Shown piece by piece: positions 9,499 through 18,032 of a stretch of 33,074 bases of DNA. The position numbers and the translations under genes are program-made. The notes under the pieces are model-generated. The model saw only the letters and a list, made by a program, of their open reading frames with translations, made no database searches and was not told the origin of the DNA. The stretch is from the NCBI GenBank assembly GCA_029938215.1, contig JAOZVJ010000005.1, positions 1-33,074 of the forward strand. Direction: 5' to 3'. Numbering within the stretch: position 1 is the stretch's first letter; each line of letters begins with the position of its first letter. Origin of the DNA: Arcobacteraceae bacterium. GTDB taxonomy: Bacteria > Campylobacterota > Campylobacteria > Campylobacterales > Arcobacteraceae.

Positions 9499-10389
9499 AT
9501 GATAACATTTAGTCAATTACTTTTAAAATTGCAACAATATTGGGCAGAACAAGGATGTAATATTTTACAACCTTACGATATTCCTGCAGGAGCTGGAACT
9601 TTTCATCCTGCTACACTTTTGCGAAGCTTAGACAATAAACCTTGGAGTGTAGCATATGTTGCACCATCAAGAAGACCAACAGATGGAAGATATGGAGAAA
9701 ATCCAAACAGACTTGGCTCTTATTATCAATTTCAAGCACTAATCAAGCCATCTCCAGACAATATCCAAGATTTGTATTTAAAATCTTTGGAATATCTTGG
9801 ACTTGATTTATCAAAGCATGATATTAGATTTGTAGAAGATAATTGGGAATCTCCAACTTTGGGTGCTTGGGGACTTGGCTGGGAAGTTTGGCTTGATGGT
9901 ATGGAAGTAACGCAATTTACTTATTTTCAACAAGTTGGAGGAATTGCCTGTAGTCCTGTTGCTGTTGAAATTACTTATGGAACAGAACGACTTGCAATGT
10001 ATTTACAAGGCGTTGATAATATATTTGATATTGTCTGGAATAAAAATGAACATGGAATTACAACATATAAAGATATTCATTTTGAAAGTGAAGTTGAATT
10101 TAGTAAATACAATTTCGAAATAGCAGATGTAAATATGCTATTTAAACATTTTGATGATGCTTTTAATGAGTGTAAAAAATGTTTAGAAGCCAAACTTCCG
10201 CTTCCAGCTTATGATCAATGTATGATGGCTAGTCATGCTTTCAATACACTTGATGCAAGAAAAGCTATTTCGGTTACGCAAAGACAAAATTATATTTTAA
10301 AAGTGCGTGAGCTGTCTTTAGGATGTGCCAAACTTTACAAAGAACAAGAAAATGATAGAACACTAAGATTGGAAAATAATAAAAAATGA
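9499..10389 (+). CDS. glyQ: Glycyl-tRNA synthetase, alpha subunit
   Basis: A 296-residue GlyQ, the catalytic class II chain of the heterotetrameric (alpha2 beta2) bacterial glycyl-tRNA synthetase. Recognised from [78 protein letters not shown] and [31 protein letters not shown]. The beta-chain gene glyS is not next to it, as in other Campylobacterota. It overlaps the following Nif3-family gene by four bases (ATGA), indicating coupled translation. Confidence 0.97.
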   Translation: MITFSQLLLKLQQYWAEQGCNILQPYDIPAGAGTFHPATLLRSLDNKPWSVAYVAPSRRPTDGRYGENPNRLGSYYQFQALIKPSPDNIQDLYLKSLEYLGLDLSKHDIRFVEDNWESPTLGAWGLGWEVWLDGMEVTQFTYFQQVGGIACSPVAVEITYGTERLAMYLQGVDNIFDIVWNKNEHGITTYKDIHFESEVEFSKYNFEIADVNMLFKHFDDAFNECKKCLEAKLPLPAYDQCMMASHAFNTLDARKAISVTQRQNYILKVRELSLGCAKLYKEQENDRTLRLENNKK

Positions 10390-11150
10390 TAATAAAAGAT
10401 TTGTATAATTTTTTAGATGAAATATCTCCATTTGCTCTACAAGAAAAATGGGACAATAGTGGCTTAGTTGTTGGAAATATGAATGATAAAATCATAAGAG
10501 TTTATATATCTTTAGATTTAGATGCAAAAATGCTTAAAAACATTGAGCCAAATAGTTTAATTATTACACATCATCCACTAATTTTCAGTCCTCTTAAAAC
10601 TATAAATTATGATAGCTATTCTACAAAAATTTTAAAAAAACTTATTAAGAAAAATATTGCATTAATTTCAATGCATACTAATATTGATAAAACACATTTA
10701 AACAAATATGTAGCATCAGAAATTCTTGGATTTGAAAATATTGAATGTGATGAAGATTTTATTTGCTATATTAATACTAATATGAATTTTAAAGAGTTAA
10801 AAAAATTGGTACAAAATAAATTAAATTTACAATTTGATAAAAGTGTAAAATGTAAAAAAGATATCAAAAAAATAGCTTTAACAACTGGTGCAGGAATGAG
10901 TTTAATATCTTCTATTGATGCTGATTGTTTTTTAACAGGTGACATAAAATACCATGATGCAATGGAAGCAAAAGAACGGAATATTGGATTAATTGATATT
11001 GGACACTATGAAAGCGAACAACACTTTAGTCCCTTAATGATGGGGCTTATTGAAAAATATTTGAAAAAAAATGAAATAAAAGCTATAATAACAGCTTCAC
11101 AAAATCCATTTGATTATAAAAAGATGAAAAAAGAAAAGGAAAAGATTTGA
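10386..11150 (+). CDS. Nif3-like dinuclear metal-centre protein
   Basis: A 254-residue protein of the Nif3/YbgI family, often annotated as GTP cyclohydrolase 1 type 2 homolog. Visible metal-ligand segments are [11 protein letters not shown] at the N-terminus, [20 protein letters not shown], and C-terminal [17 protein letters not shown] with [10 protein letters not shown]. The family binds two metal ions in a toroidal hexamer, but its cellular role is unsettled. H. pylori HP0959 and C. jejuni Cj0705 are homologues in the same glyQ/flgZ context. It overlaps glyQ (ATGA) and flgZ (TTGA) by four bases each, so all are probably made from one mRNA. Confidence 0.88.
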   Translation: MIIKDLYNFLDEISPFALQEKWDNSGLVVGNMNDKIIRVYISLDLDAKMLKNIEPNSLIITHHPLIFSPLKTINYDSYSTKILKKLIKKNIALISMHTNIDKTHLNKYVASEILGFENIECDEDFICYINTNMNFKELKKLVQNKLNLQFDKSVKCKKDIKKIALTTGAGMSLISSIDADCFLTGDIKYHDAMEAKERNIGLIDIGHYESEQHFSPLMMGLIEKYLKKNEIKAIITASQNPFDYKKMKKEKEKI

Positions 11151-11866
11151 ATAAAGATTTAGAGCAACTTGTACAACTGTCAAAATATGATGTAGAGATT
11201 ACGGAATTTGAGCCAAAAATTGCAAAAGAAAATGAAAAGCTTGATGTGTTTTTGCAAACTACTGATACATTAAATAAGCAAATAGAAAATTTATATGTAG
11301 AGATTGATGATAATAAAAATAAAAGAATTAAGAATGATATTCACCTAAAAGAATTATCTGACAAACTTGAAGAAATAGCCTCAAAAGGTAAAATTGTAAA
11401 AACAGAAAAAGAAGTAAAAGCGCTTCAACTTGAAGAAGAAATCGCTAAAGAACAGATAAGTTTTGCAAATGATGAAATAATTAGACTTGATGAATTAACA
11501 ATTGCAAAAGAAGAAGAATTAAATGAGTCAAAAGAAAAATTAACTCAAGAAGAAGAGGATATAGAAGAAATAAAGGAAGCTGTAAATAAAACAATTACTG
11601 AGCTTGAAGAATCTCGTAATGAAGTATCTAAAAACAGAACATATTTGTTTGAAAAAGTTGATAAAAAAGTTCTTGCTTTTTATGAGAAAATCAGAAAATG
11701 GGCAAAAGAAAAAGCTGTTGTTCCTGTAAAAAATCAAGCTTGCTATGGTTGTCATATGAAAATTTCAGATAGAGTGTATTATGAATTTTTAAATTCTGAT
11801 GAAATTAAAACTTGTCCTCATTGTGGCAGAATAATTTACAAGCCAGAGCTAGAAGAGCAAGAATAG
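11147..11866 (+). CDS. flgZ: Coiled-coil zinc-ribbon protein, FlgZ (HP0958) homologue
   Basis: A 239-residue protein with a long, highly charged coiled coil (about residues 20-180) followed by a C4 zinc ribbon: C199-x2-C202 and C223-x2-C226. This is the layout of H. pylori HP0958/FlgZ, shown there to stabilise RpoN and act on flagellin mRNA; the synteny (glyQ, Nif3, this gene, waaA, rluA) is the same. The start is a TTG overlapping the Nif3 stop (TTGA), chosen because it gives the normal N-terminus [14 protein letters not shown] of the family. No sigma-54 promoter was recognised at the flagellar genes in this window, so its partner here is open. Confidence 0.85.
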   Translation: MNKDLEQLVQLSKYDVEITEFEPKIAKENEKLDVFLQTTDTLNKQIENLYVEIDDNKNKRIKNDIHLKELSDKLEEIASKGKIVKTEKEVKALQLEEEIAKEQISFANDEIIRLDELTIAKEEELNESKEKLTQEEEDIEEIKEAVNKTITELEESRNEVSKNRTYLFEKVDKKVLAFYEKIRKWAKEKAVVPVKNQACYGCHMKISDRVYYEFLNSDEIKTCPHCGRIIYKPELEEQE

Positions 11867-11882
11867 AAAAGTCTCTTAAGCT

Positions 11883-11908
11883 CATTCCAACTTTCACGAG
11901 TAGGAATG
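11883..11908. repeat. Imperfect palindrome between flgZ and waaA
   Basis: CATTCC (11883-11888) and GGAATG (11903-11908) pair; inside, ACT and AGT also pair around a six-base loop, with one A-A mismatch. The element stands alone between two genes and has no U-run, so it is not a classical terminator. It resembles short dispersed palindromes with ATTCC/GGAAT ends, but no second copy is present in this window. Confidence 0.4.
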
Positions 11909-11949
11909 GGTAAAATACCAATTTCTATTATTGATTTTGGAGAATAAGA

Positions 11950-13101
11950 ATGTTTAAATATTTATATTATTTTCTGGCACTTTTGTTATATATGTTTGCT
12001 ATCCCATATCTATTTTATAAATCTCGAAATAAAAAATACAAAGATGCAATCCCATCTAAGTTTTTTCTAAAAAATAATCCAAAATTTAAAGAAAATGGTA
12101 TTTGGTTCCATGCTTGTTCTATGGGTGAAGTATCTGCCTTAAAACCTATATTTGAAAAAATTGATGATAATATTAATTTATCAGTTATTACAGATACTGG
12201 CTTTGCGCAAGGTTTAAAAATGTGCAAAAATGTAAGATATTTACCATTTGAAATTTTTTTACCCTTTTGGGAAACACATCAAAAGGTTTTAGTGGTTATG
12301 GAAGCTGAACTTTGGTATATGTTGTTTTTAGTTGCAAAAATAAGAAAAACAAAAACTATTTTAATAAATGCTAGAATAAATGATAAGTCATACAAAACAT
12401 ATAAAAAATATAAATTCTTTTATAGAAAAGTATTTGAAAATATAGATAAAATTTTTGCACAAAGTCAAGAAGACAAGCAAAGACTAGCCGAACTTGGCGG
12501 TAAAAATATAGAAGTGATAGGAAATATAAAATTATCGACATTACCAAAAATCACAAATGTTTTAAAAAAGCCAAATGGAATTTTAATAACAGCAGGAAGC
12601 ACACACAAAGATGAAGAAAAATTAATATTAGAAAGCTGGGATAAAAGTCAAGGTAAATTGATAATTGTTCCTCGACATCCGGAACGATTTGATGAAGTTG
12701 ACAAGATAATACAAGATTTTATAAAAGATAAGAATATATCGTATCATAAATATTCATATCAAAAAGATTTTGAAAGTGATTTGATTTTGGTTGATATGTT
12801 AGGCGAACTAAACAATATTTATGCTATAAGTGATGTTGTTATTTTAGGTGGTGGATTTTGCAAAACTGCTGGTGGACACAATCCAATTGAGCCTGCATTT
12901 TTTGGATGTAAAATAATAAGTGGAAAAACAATATTTAATCAAAAATCACTTTTTGAGTGTATTAATAATTATTATTTGGTAGAAAACGATGAATTAGATA
13001 CAATAATGTTAAAGTTAAAAGATTTAAACAAATCAGGTTTAAAAGAAATCGGCGACATAGAACCGATAATAAAAGAAATTAATAGCGGAACAAAAGAATA
13101 A
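11950..13101 (+). CDS. waaA: 3-deoxy-D-manno-octulosonic acid transferase
   Basis: A 383-residue WaaA/KdtA, which attaches Kdo to lipid A on the cytoplasmic face of the inner membrane. The first 20 residues form a hydrophobic anchor (YLYYFLALLLYMFAIPYLF). The catalytic-base motif HACSMGEVSALKP follows with Glu60, then VMEAELWY and INARINDKSYK, and in the C-terminal half GSTHKDEE, VPRHPERF and GGGFCKTAGGHNPIEPAFFG. A ribosome site GGAG lies at 11939-11942. Its place between flgZ and rluA is the order found in H. pylori and C. jejuni. Whether it adds one or two Kdo residues cannot be read from the sequence. Confidence 0.95.
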   Translation: MFKYLYYFLALLLYMFAIPYLFYKSRNKKYKDAIPSKFFLKNNPKFKENGIWFHACSMGEVSALKPIFEKIDDNINLSVITDTGFAQGLKMCKNVRYLPFEIFLPFWETHQKVLVVMEAELWYMLFLVAKIRKTKTILINARINDKSYKTYKKYKFFYRKVFENIDKIFAQSQEDKQRLAELGGKNIEVIGNIKLSTLPKITNVLKKPNGILITAGSTHKDEEKLILESWDKSQGKLIIVPRHPERFDEVDKIIQDFIKDKNISYHKYSYQKDFESDLILVDMLGELNNIYAISDVVILGGGFCKTAGGHNPIEPAFFGCKIISGKTIFNQKSLFECINNYYLVENDELDTIMLKLKDLNKSGLKEIGDIEPIIKEINSGTKE

Positions 13102-13112
13102 AAAGGAAGAAA

Positions 13113-13856
13113 ATGGCAAGAGATAAAGCGTATAAATTATTAGCTATCCAAGAAGGAATTTCAAATAAAAAAGCAAAAGATTTAATAGACAAGGGCGTAG
13201 TAAGCGTGAATGGTCAAAAATTAGTGGTTGCTAGGGGCGAAATATCAGATCAAGCAGTTTTTAAAGTTAAAGAAATAGCAAATGCAAAAATTATATTTCA
13301 AGATGATGATATTTTTGTAGTTGATAAACCTGCTTTTTTAAATGCCCATGAAGTAGCAGATAGTTTTCCTCAATATATTCTTCTAAACAGACTTGATAAA
13401 GAGACAAGTGGCGTAATGATGTTTGCTAAAAATGAAGAATTTAGAAAAAAAGCTATTAGAGAATTTGCACAAAATAGAGTTTACAAAGAATATGTAGCAA
13501 TAGTTGATGGCAAATTCATAGAAGATTTAGAAATAAATCAACCAATTTTAACTATCAAGGGCAAAACTGCAAGAAGTAAAATAGATAGTGAAAAAGGGAA
13601 ACCTGCAAAAACAACTATTTATCCATATCAAGTTGAAGGACACAAGAGTAAAATTAAGGTTGTAATTGAAAATGGACGAACACATCAAATAAGAGTGCAT
13701 TGTCAATTTGCAGGATACCCAATAATCGGTGATTTGCAATATGGTAAAAATATAGCTCAGGCAAGCAGAATGATGTTGCATTCTAAAATAACAAGAATAT
13801 TTGATTATGAATTTGAAGCTAGAGAACCTAGAGAATTTTATCATTTTGGGTTTTAA
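13113..13856 (+). CDS. RluA-family pseudouridine synthase
   Basis: A 247-residue enzyme with an N-terminal S4-like RNA-binding region (residues about 1-50, NKKAKDLIDKGVVSVNGQ) and an RluA catalytic domain. The catalytic motif is LLNRLDKETSGVMMF with Asp95; ENGRTHQIRVHCQFAGYPIIGDLQYG and MMLHSKITRI are the usual later motifs. The target uridine cannot be assigned from motifs. It is shorter than E. coli RluD (about 320). H. pylori HP0956 and C. jejuni Cj0708 occupy the same position. A ribosome site AAGGA lies just after the waaA stop, so the two are probably cotranscribed and ended by the terminator at 13891. Confidence 0.92.
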   Translation: MARDKAYKLLAIQEGISNKKAKDLIDKGVVSVNGQKLVVARGEISDQAVFKVKEIANAKIIFQDDDIFVVDKPAFLNAHEVADSFPQYILLNRLDKETSGVMMFAKNEEFRKKAIREFAQNRVYKEYVAIVDGKFIEDLEINQPILTIKGKTARSKIDSEKGKPAKTTIYPYQVEGHKSKIKVVIENGRTHQIRVHCQFAGYPIIGDLQYGKNIAQASRMMLHSKITRIFDYEFEAREPREFYHFGF

Positions 13857-13890
13857 ACTTAAAATAACATTAATTTAAACACTTTGTCAA

Positions 13891-13928
13891 ACCATAAAAT
13901 CCCTTATTTTAGGGATTTTATGGTTTTT
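13891..13928 (+). terminator. Intrinsic terminator after the pseudouridine synthase gene
   Basis: A 13-bp perfect stem ACCATAAAATCCC (13891-13903) and GGGATTTTATGGT (13912-13924), loop TTATTTTA, followed by a T-run. It ends the waaA-rluA unit and isolates it from ffh. Confidence 0.93.
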
Positions 13929-13958
13929 CCTTTAAGCATATCTTAAACTTAACTACTC

Positions 13959-13964
13959 TATAAT
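13959..13964 (+). promoter_or_regulatory. -10 box for ffh
   Basis: TATAAT lies 31 bases before the ffh GTG start, giving a leader of about 25 bases with GGAGAA at 13985-13990 as ribosome site. No clear -35 element is visible. Confidence 0.65.
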
Positions 13965-13995
13965 TCGCAACTTAAAAATTATATGGAGAAATTGC

Positions 13996-15360
13996 GTGTT
14001 TGATAGTTTAACTAATTCTTTTAAAGCTGTTGTTGGGAAAATCCGATATAAAGATGATGAAAGAGCTTTAAAAAAAGCAACTACTGATTTAAAAAAATCA
14101 TTATTAAAATCTGATGTTCACCATAAAACAACCAAAGATTTAATGACTTCTGTTGAATTAAAAACAAAACAAAATGGTATCGGTCAAGAATCATTTTTAA
14201 AAGCACTTCAAAGTTCACTTATAGATATTCTTACTGCAAACGGAAATCAAGGTTTTGTTTATAGTAATAAATCGCCACTTACTACAATATTAATGACTGG
14301 TCTTCAAGGTAGTGGTAAAACTACAACTACTGGAAAATTGGCAACTTATTTAAAAACTAGAAATAAAAAAGTTTTAGTTGCGGCAGCTGATTTACAAAGA
14401 TTGGCAGCCGTTGAACAACTAAAGCAAATTGCCGAACAAATTGAAGTAGATATTTTTTACGATGAAAATGAACAAAATCCTACAAATATAGCTAAAAAAG
14501 CAAAACAAAAAGCACAAGAGGGTCAATATGATGTTCTGTTAATAGATACAGCTGGACGACTTGCTATTGATGATGAACTTATGGGACAACTTGAAGATAT
14601 TAAAAAATCAGTTAATCCTGATGAAGTATTTTATGTAGCAGATTCTTTAACTGGTCATGATGCTACAAAAACAGCGACAACTTTTAAAGATAAAATTGGG
14701 ATTGATGGTGTAATTTTATCAAAATATGATGGAGATACCAAAGGTGGTGTTGCTATTTCTATTGCTCATCAAGTTGGAGTTCCTTTAAGATTTATTGGAA
14801 TTGGTGAAAAAATGCCAGATTTGGAAGTATTTCTTCCAGATAGAATCGTAAGCAGACTTATGGGTGCTGGTGATGTTGAAGGTCTTGCAGAAAAAGCAGC
14901 AGCTGTAATTGATGAAAAAAAAGCAAAAGAAGTTACAAGAAAAATTAAAAAAGGTGAATTTAATTTTAATGACTTCTTAGAGCAATTAGAGATGATGAAA
15001 AAAATGGGTTCAATGAAATCACTTATCTCAATGATACCCGGTATGGGTCAAATGGCAGGACAGCTTAAAAATATGGATCTTGATAATTCTGGTGAAATAA
15101 AAAGAATAAAAGCTTTAATTTGCTCAATGACACCAAAAGAAAAAGAAACACCAACACTAATTAATCTTAGTAGAAAACGAAGAATAGCAAAAGGTGCTGG
15201 CTTATCAGAGGTGCAGGTAAATAAAATATTAAAACAATTTAAAAATGCTTCCAAAATGGCTAAAAAATTAGCAGGAAAAGGCGGTATGAAAGATATGCAA
15301 AAAATGTTATCACAAATGGGTGGACAACAAGGTGGAGTACCGCAAGGAATTGGAAGATAA
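13996..15360 (+). CDS. ffh: Signal recognition particle protein Ffh
   Basis: A 454-residue SRP54-type GTPase that, with 4.5S RNA, targets nascent membrane proteins to FtsY and the translocon. An N domain (about 1-95) precedes the G domain, with GLQGSGKTTTTGKLA near residue 105, LIDTAGRLAIDDELM, SKYDGDTKGGVA and GIGEKMPDLEVF. The methionine-rich M domain has MIPGMGQMAGQL, LSRKRRIAKGAGLSEVQVNKIL and a Met/Gly-rich tail. The start is a GTG at 13996 with GGAGAA in front. It heads the ffh-rpsP-khpA-rimM series known from Campylobacter and Helicobacter. Confidence 0.97.
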   Translation: MFDSLTNSFKAVVGKIRYKDDERALKKATTDLKKSLLKSDVHHKTTKDLMTSVELKTKQNGIGQESFLKALQSSLIDILTANGNQGFVYSNKSPLTTILMTGLQGSGKTTTTGKLATYLKTRNKKVLVAAADLQRLAAVEQLKQIAEQIEVDIFYDENEQNPTNIAKKAKQKAQEGQYDVLLIDTAGRLAIDDELMGQLEDIKKSVNPDEVFYVADSLTGHDATKTATTFKDKIGIDGVILSKYDGDTKGGVAISIAHQVGVPLRFIGIGEKMPDLEVFLPDRIVSRLMGAGDVEGLAEKAAAVIDEKKAKEVTRKIKKGEFNFNDFLEQLEMMKKMGSMKSLISMIPGMGQMAGQLKNMDLDNSGEIKRIKALICSMTPKEKETPTLINLSRKRRIAKGAGLSEVQVNKILKQFKNASKMAKKLAGKGGMKDMQKMLSQMGGQQGGVPQGIGR

Positions 15361-15369
15361 AAGTTGAAA

Positions 15370-15436
15370 GTTGGGAGTATTTAAAAAATTTAAATATTGC
15401 CAACTCTCAATTTAGAGTGTGTCAAACTAAATTGAC
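15370..15436. repeat. Three inverted repeats between ffh and rpsP
   Basis: A long stem GTTGGGAGTATTTAAA (15370-15385) pairs with TTTAAATATTGCCAAC (15389-15404), with one mismatch and one G-U. It is followed by ACTCT/AGAGT (15403-15418) and GTCAA/TTGAC (15421-15436). The first has no U-run, so attenuation or RNA processing between ffh and rpsP is as likely as termination. Confidence 0.5.
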
Positions 15437-15463
15437 ATAAAATAAAAATAAAAAAGGACAGAC

Positions 15464-15700
15464 ATGACAGTAATTAGACTTACAAGAATGGGTAGAAACA
15501 AAAAACCATTTTACAGAATCGTTGTAACAGATAGCAGAAAGAGAAGAGATTCAGGATGGATTGAATCAATTGGTTACTATAATCCAGTATCAGAACCAAA
15601 ACAAATAAAATTTGATCAAGAAAGACTTGATTATTGGTTAAGTGTTGGAGCAAAACCAAGTGAACGAATTCAAAAATTAACTGGCTTAAACAAAAAGTAA
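15464..15700 (+). CDS. rpsP: 30S ribosomal protein S16
   Basis: A 78-residue S16, the normal short bacterial form, involved in small-subunit assembly. [41 protein letters not shown] is the family signature, and the C-terminus ([17 protein letters not shown]) fits as well. A ribosome site AAAGGA precedes the ATG. The khpA gene begins six bases after the stop, and the block rpsP-khpA-rimM is the conserved order. Confidence 0.97.
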   Translation: MTVIRLTRMGRNKKPFYRIVVTDSRKRRDSGWIESIGYYNPVSEPKQIKFDQERLDYWLSVGAKPSERIQKLTGLNKK

Positions 15701-15706
15701 TTAATT

Positions 15707-15946
15707 ATGATAGTTGATTTTATTGCTAATTATGCAAAATTAATAGTAAATAATCCGCAAGACATTAAAGTAGATTTAGAAATGCTTAATGATGATTTTG
15801 CACAAATTACTATCAATGCTAACAATGCTGATATTGGCAAGCTTATTGGAAAAAACGGTAATATGATTAATGCTATTAAAACCATGGCAAATGGTTGCAA
15901 AGCTAAAGATGGTATATCATACAAACTTCAAGTGCAAGCTATTTAA
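15707..15946 (+). CDS. khpA: KH-domain RNA-binding protein KhpA
   Basis: A 79-residue single KH-domain protein between rpsP and rimM, the standard KhpA (YlqC) position. The RNA-binding GxxG loop is seen as LIGKNGNMINAIKTM. KhpA proteins bind RNA broadly and, with KhpB where present, affect small-RNA and cell-division functions in other bacteria; its targets here are unknown. The stop overlaps the rimM start by one base (TAATG), so translation is probably coupled. Confidence 0.9.
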   Translation: MIVDFIANYAKLIVNNPQDIKVDLEMLNDDFAQITINANNADIGKLIGKNGNMINAIKTMANGCKAKDGISYKLQVQAI

Positions 15947-16476
15947 TGTCAAATGAGGTTTTTGTAGCTAAAATTGGTAAAACAGTTGGCCTTAATGGTC
16001 AGCTGAAACTTCATATTGATTCAGATTTTCCAGAGCAATTTTCAAAAAATTCACAATTTAATACAAATAAAAATACTACTTTAACTATTGAAAATTTTAA
16101 TAGCAAAAATAATGTAGTAAAATTTAAAAATATTGATACTATAGATGATGCTAAAAAAATTATCAATCAACAGCTTTTTACAACTTTAAAAGACACTAAA
16201 AATAATTGCAAATTAGATAATGGACAATTTTTTTGGTTTGACCTTGTTGGTTGTAATATAATTGAAAATAATAAGATTTTGGGAAAGATAGTCGAAGTTC
16301 AAAGATACCCACAAAATGATTATTTTGAAATAGAAACTTCCAAAAAATTAATTGATGAAAAAAATTTATCCAAGATTTTTTTAATACCATACATTAAAGA
16401 ATATATCTTAAATGTTGATATAAAAAATAAATCTATTTTGGTTCAAGGTGCTTTTGATATTTTAGAAGCTAGTTAG
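15946..16476 (+). CDS. rimM: Ribosome maturation factor RimM
   Basis: A 176-residue RimM, which helps 16S rRNA processing and head assembly by binding S19. The N-terminal barrel begins FVAKIGKTVGLNGQLKLHI, and the PRC-barrel half contains FFWFDLVGCNI, LGKIVEVQRYPQNDYFEI and FLIPYIKEYI. These, with the position after rpsP-khpA, make the call firm. In most relatives trmD and rplS follow, but here a minus-strand gene ends 8 bases beyond the rimM stop. That leaves no room for a separate terminator. Confidence 0.93.
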   Translation: MSNEVFVAKIGKTVGLNGQLKLHIDSDFPEQFSKNSQFNTNKNTTLTIENFNSKNNVVKFKNIDTIDDAKKIINQQLFTTLKDTKNNCKLDNGQFFWFDLVGCNIIENNKILGKIVEVQRYPQNDYFEIETSKKLIDEKNLSKIFLIPYIKEYILNVDIKNKSILVQGAFDILEAS

Positions 16477-16484
16477 AGCAACTT

Positions 16485-18032
16485 TTAAAAACTACATTTT
16501 TTTTCAAAATCTTCTTTTGATAAATTTAACTTTTTAGTATCCTTAATAAGTTTTTCATCTAATGTTTTTAAGATATTATCGCGATCTTCTTTATTTAAAA
16601 ATGGACCTATAAATACCTGTATTCTTCCTTCTTTATTTTTGCATATTGATAAATTAGCATTTGCTTTTTTTGCTTTTTTAATAAAATCTTTGAAATTTTT
16701 TAATTTTAATGTAGGAATTTGTATAAATTTATTTAAATCTTTTTGTTTTTTATCATTTTTATAAGAAATTTTTTTTGATATACTTTTGACTAACGGCTCT
16801 TCTTTGTTTTTTTGTGCAAATTTTTCTAGCTTTAACTGTTTTTCTTTTTCAATAATTTTTCTTTTTTCTATAATATCATCTTCTAAAATTTCATATTTGG
16901 TAAGTAAAGATAATTTTCTATTAAGTCGGTTCATATTTATTTGAGACATTTGAAAATTTATATGTTTCTTTTTTTGAACTGATTTTATTTTAACAAGCTT
17001 GTTTATTTTCTCTTTTGTTGCATTTGTATCTTTTTGTTTTTCTATAACTTCTGGCTCAAACGCTCCCATAAAATACAAGAGTATCCCTATAAATATAACA
17101 ACACCAAATAAAGAACCTACAAGTATAATGATTTTTTTTAATTTTGCTTGCTTCTTTTCATCATCTGATAAATTCTCATCAACTTTTAAAAAGTTTAATT
17201 TTTTTAAGAAAGAAAAAGAAATTTTTAGCTTTTTTTTACCGCCTTTTTCTTTTTCTTCTTCATTGTTTTTATCATCATCTTTTTCTAAATTTTCATTTTC
17301 CGTTGTAGTTTCGTTTGTTTTTTCTTCTAATTCCTCTTTATCATCTACTTTGGCATCATTTGCATCTAAATTGTCTTCTATCTCTGCCTCTACTTCATCC
17401 TCATTTTCATTTTCGGTTTCATCTATTTTCGCATCTTCCTCTTTACTATTTTCATCAGAATTTTCATCTTCTGTTTCTGATTCTTCTTCATTTACTTTTT
17501 CAGCTTGTGAAATTTCACTTGCTGCTATAGTTTCTATATATGGCATTATCTCTTCATCAAAAGCAATATAAAATAAAATTTCTTTTTCTTCTAAAATTAT
17601 TGCGAATTTAAAAAGATTTTCAGTTGATGCATAATCTTTACCATCAACCTGTTCATTTCCTGCTAATGAAAATTGAACTGTTCCTAAATCTTTAAAATCA
17701 GAACTATTTATTGAAGTTGATAAACCGCCACATATATTTGAAACAACTTCATTAAGAGCATCAACTGTTTCATTATTTATATCTTCGCTTGGTTCAGCAT
17801 TTTCGCCCATCATTAGATTTAAAATATATGTAGCACTTAATGCTGGTATAAAAAATGACCAATTTGAAGTAATTTTTTCAAATTTAAAGGTAGTGCTTAC
17901 TTTTACACATTGACCTTGCAAATTTGTTTCATGGGCTTTTGTTGTTTTATCTAAGTTTGTTTTTTTTGCAAGAAGGGACTCTAAAGTACCACTTAAACCA
18001 TTTTGAATTAATTCGGATAAATCAGATGCCAT
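16485..18032 (-). CDS. CheC/FliY-like domain protein with acidic linker, TM segment and SPOR-like C-terminus
   Basis: A 515-residue protein of unusual build. Residues about 40-170 resemble the CheC/FliY fold: FFIPALSATYILNLMMG, then VDALNEVVSNICGG. The phosphatase motif D/SxxxExxN is nearly kept (D91, E95) but Ser98 stands where Asn is expected and Asn99 is shifted by one. Residues about 176-269 are very acidic, then a basic patch (KGGKKK) leads to one membrane segment (about 299-323). A Lys-rich region and a C-terminal SPOR-like domain (about 443-515, LSICKNKEGRIQVFIGPF) would be periplasmic. Its start overlaps the upstream basic-protein gene by 11 bases, and flgG lies just beyond, suggesting a flagellar or chemotaxis role. 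The combined function is not known to me. Confidence 0.7.
   Translation of the reverse strand: MASDLSELIQNGLSGTLESLLAKKTNLDKTTKAHETNLQGQCVKVSTTFKFEKITSNWSFFIPALSATYILNLMMGENAEPSEDINNETVDALNEVVSNICGGLSTSINSSDFKDLGTVQFSLAGNEQVDGKDYASTENLFKFAIILEEKEILFYIAFDEEIMPYIETIAASEISQAEKVNEEESETEDENSDENSKEEDAKIDETENENEDEVEAEIEDNLDANDAKVDDKEELEEKTNETTTENENLEKDDDKNNEEEKEKGGKKKLKISFSFLKKLNFLKVDENLSDDEKKQAKLKKIIILVGSLFGVVIFIGILLYFMGAFEPEVIEKQKDTNATKEKINKLVKIKSVQKKKHINFQMSQINMNRLNRKLSLLTKYEILEDDIIEKRKIIEKEKQLKLEKFAQKNKEEPLVKSISKKISYKNDKKQKDLNKFIQIPTLKLKNFKDFIKKAKKANANLSICKNKEGRIQVFIGPFLNKEDRDNILKTLDEKLIKDTKKLNLSKEDFEKKCSF

Noticed and set aside
9206-9508. 100-codon minus-strand frame opposite purE
   Set aside because: It lies wholly over conserved purE coding sequence and has no recognisable protein signature.
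13548-13844. 98-codon minus-strand frame opposite the pseudouridine synthase
   Set aside because: It overlaps conserved catalytic motifs on the plus strand and encodes a Phe/Cys/Ser-rich sequence typical of antisense frames in AT-rich genomes.
16999-17571. 190-codon Ser/Phe-rich plus-strand reading frame
   Set aside because: It is the mirror of the acidic Glu/Asp/Asn-rich and Lys-rich coding of the minus-strand CheC-SPOR gene; low complexity and no start signals.
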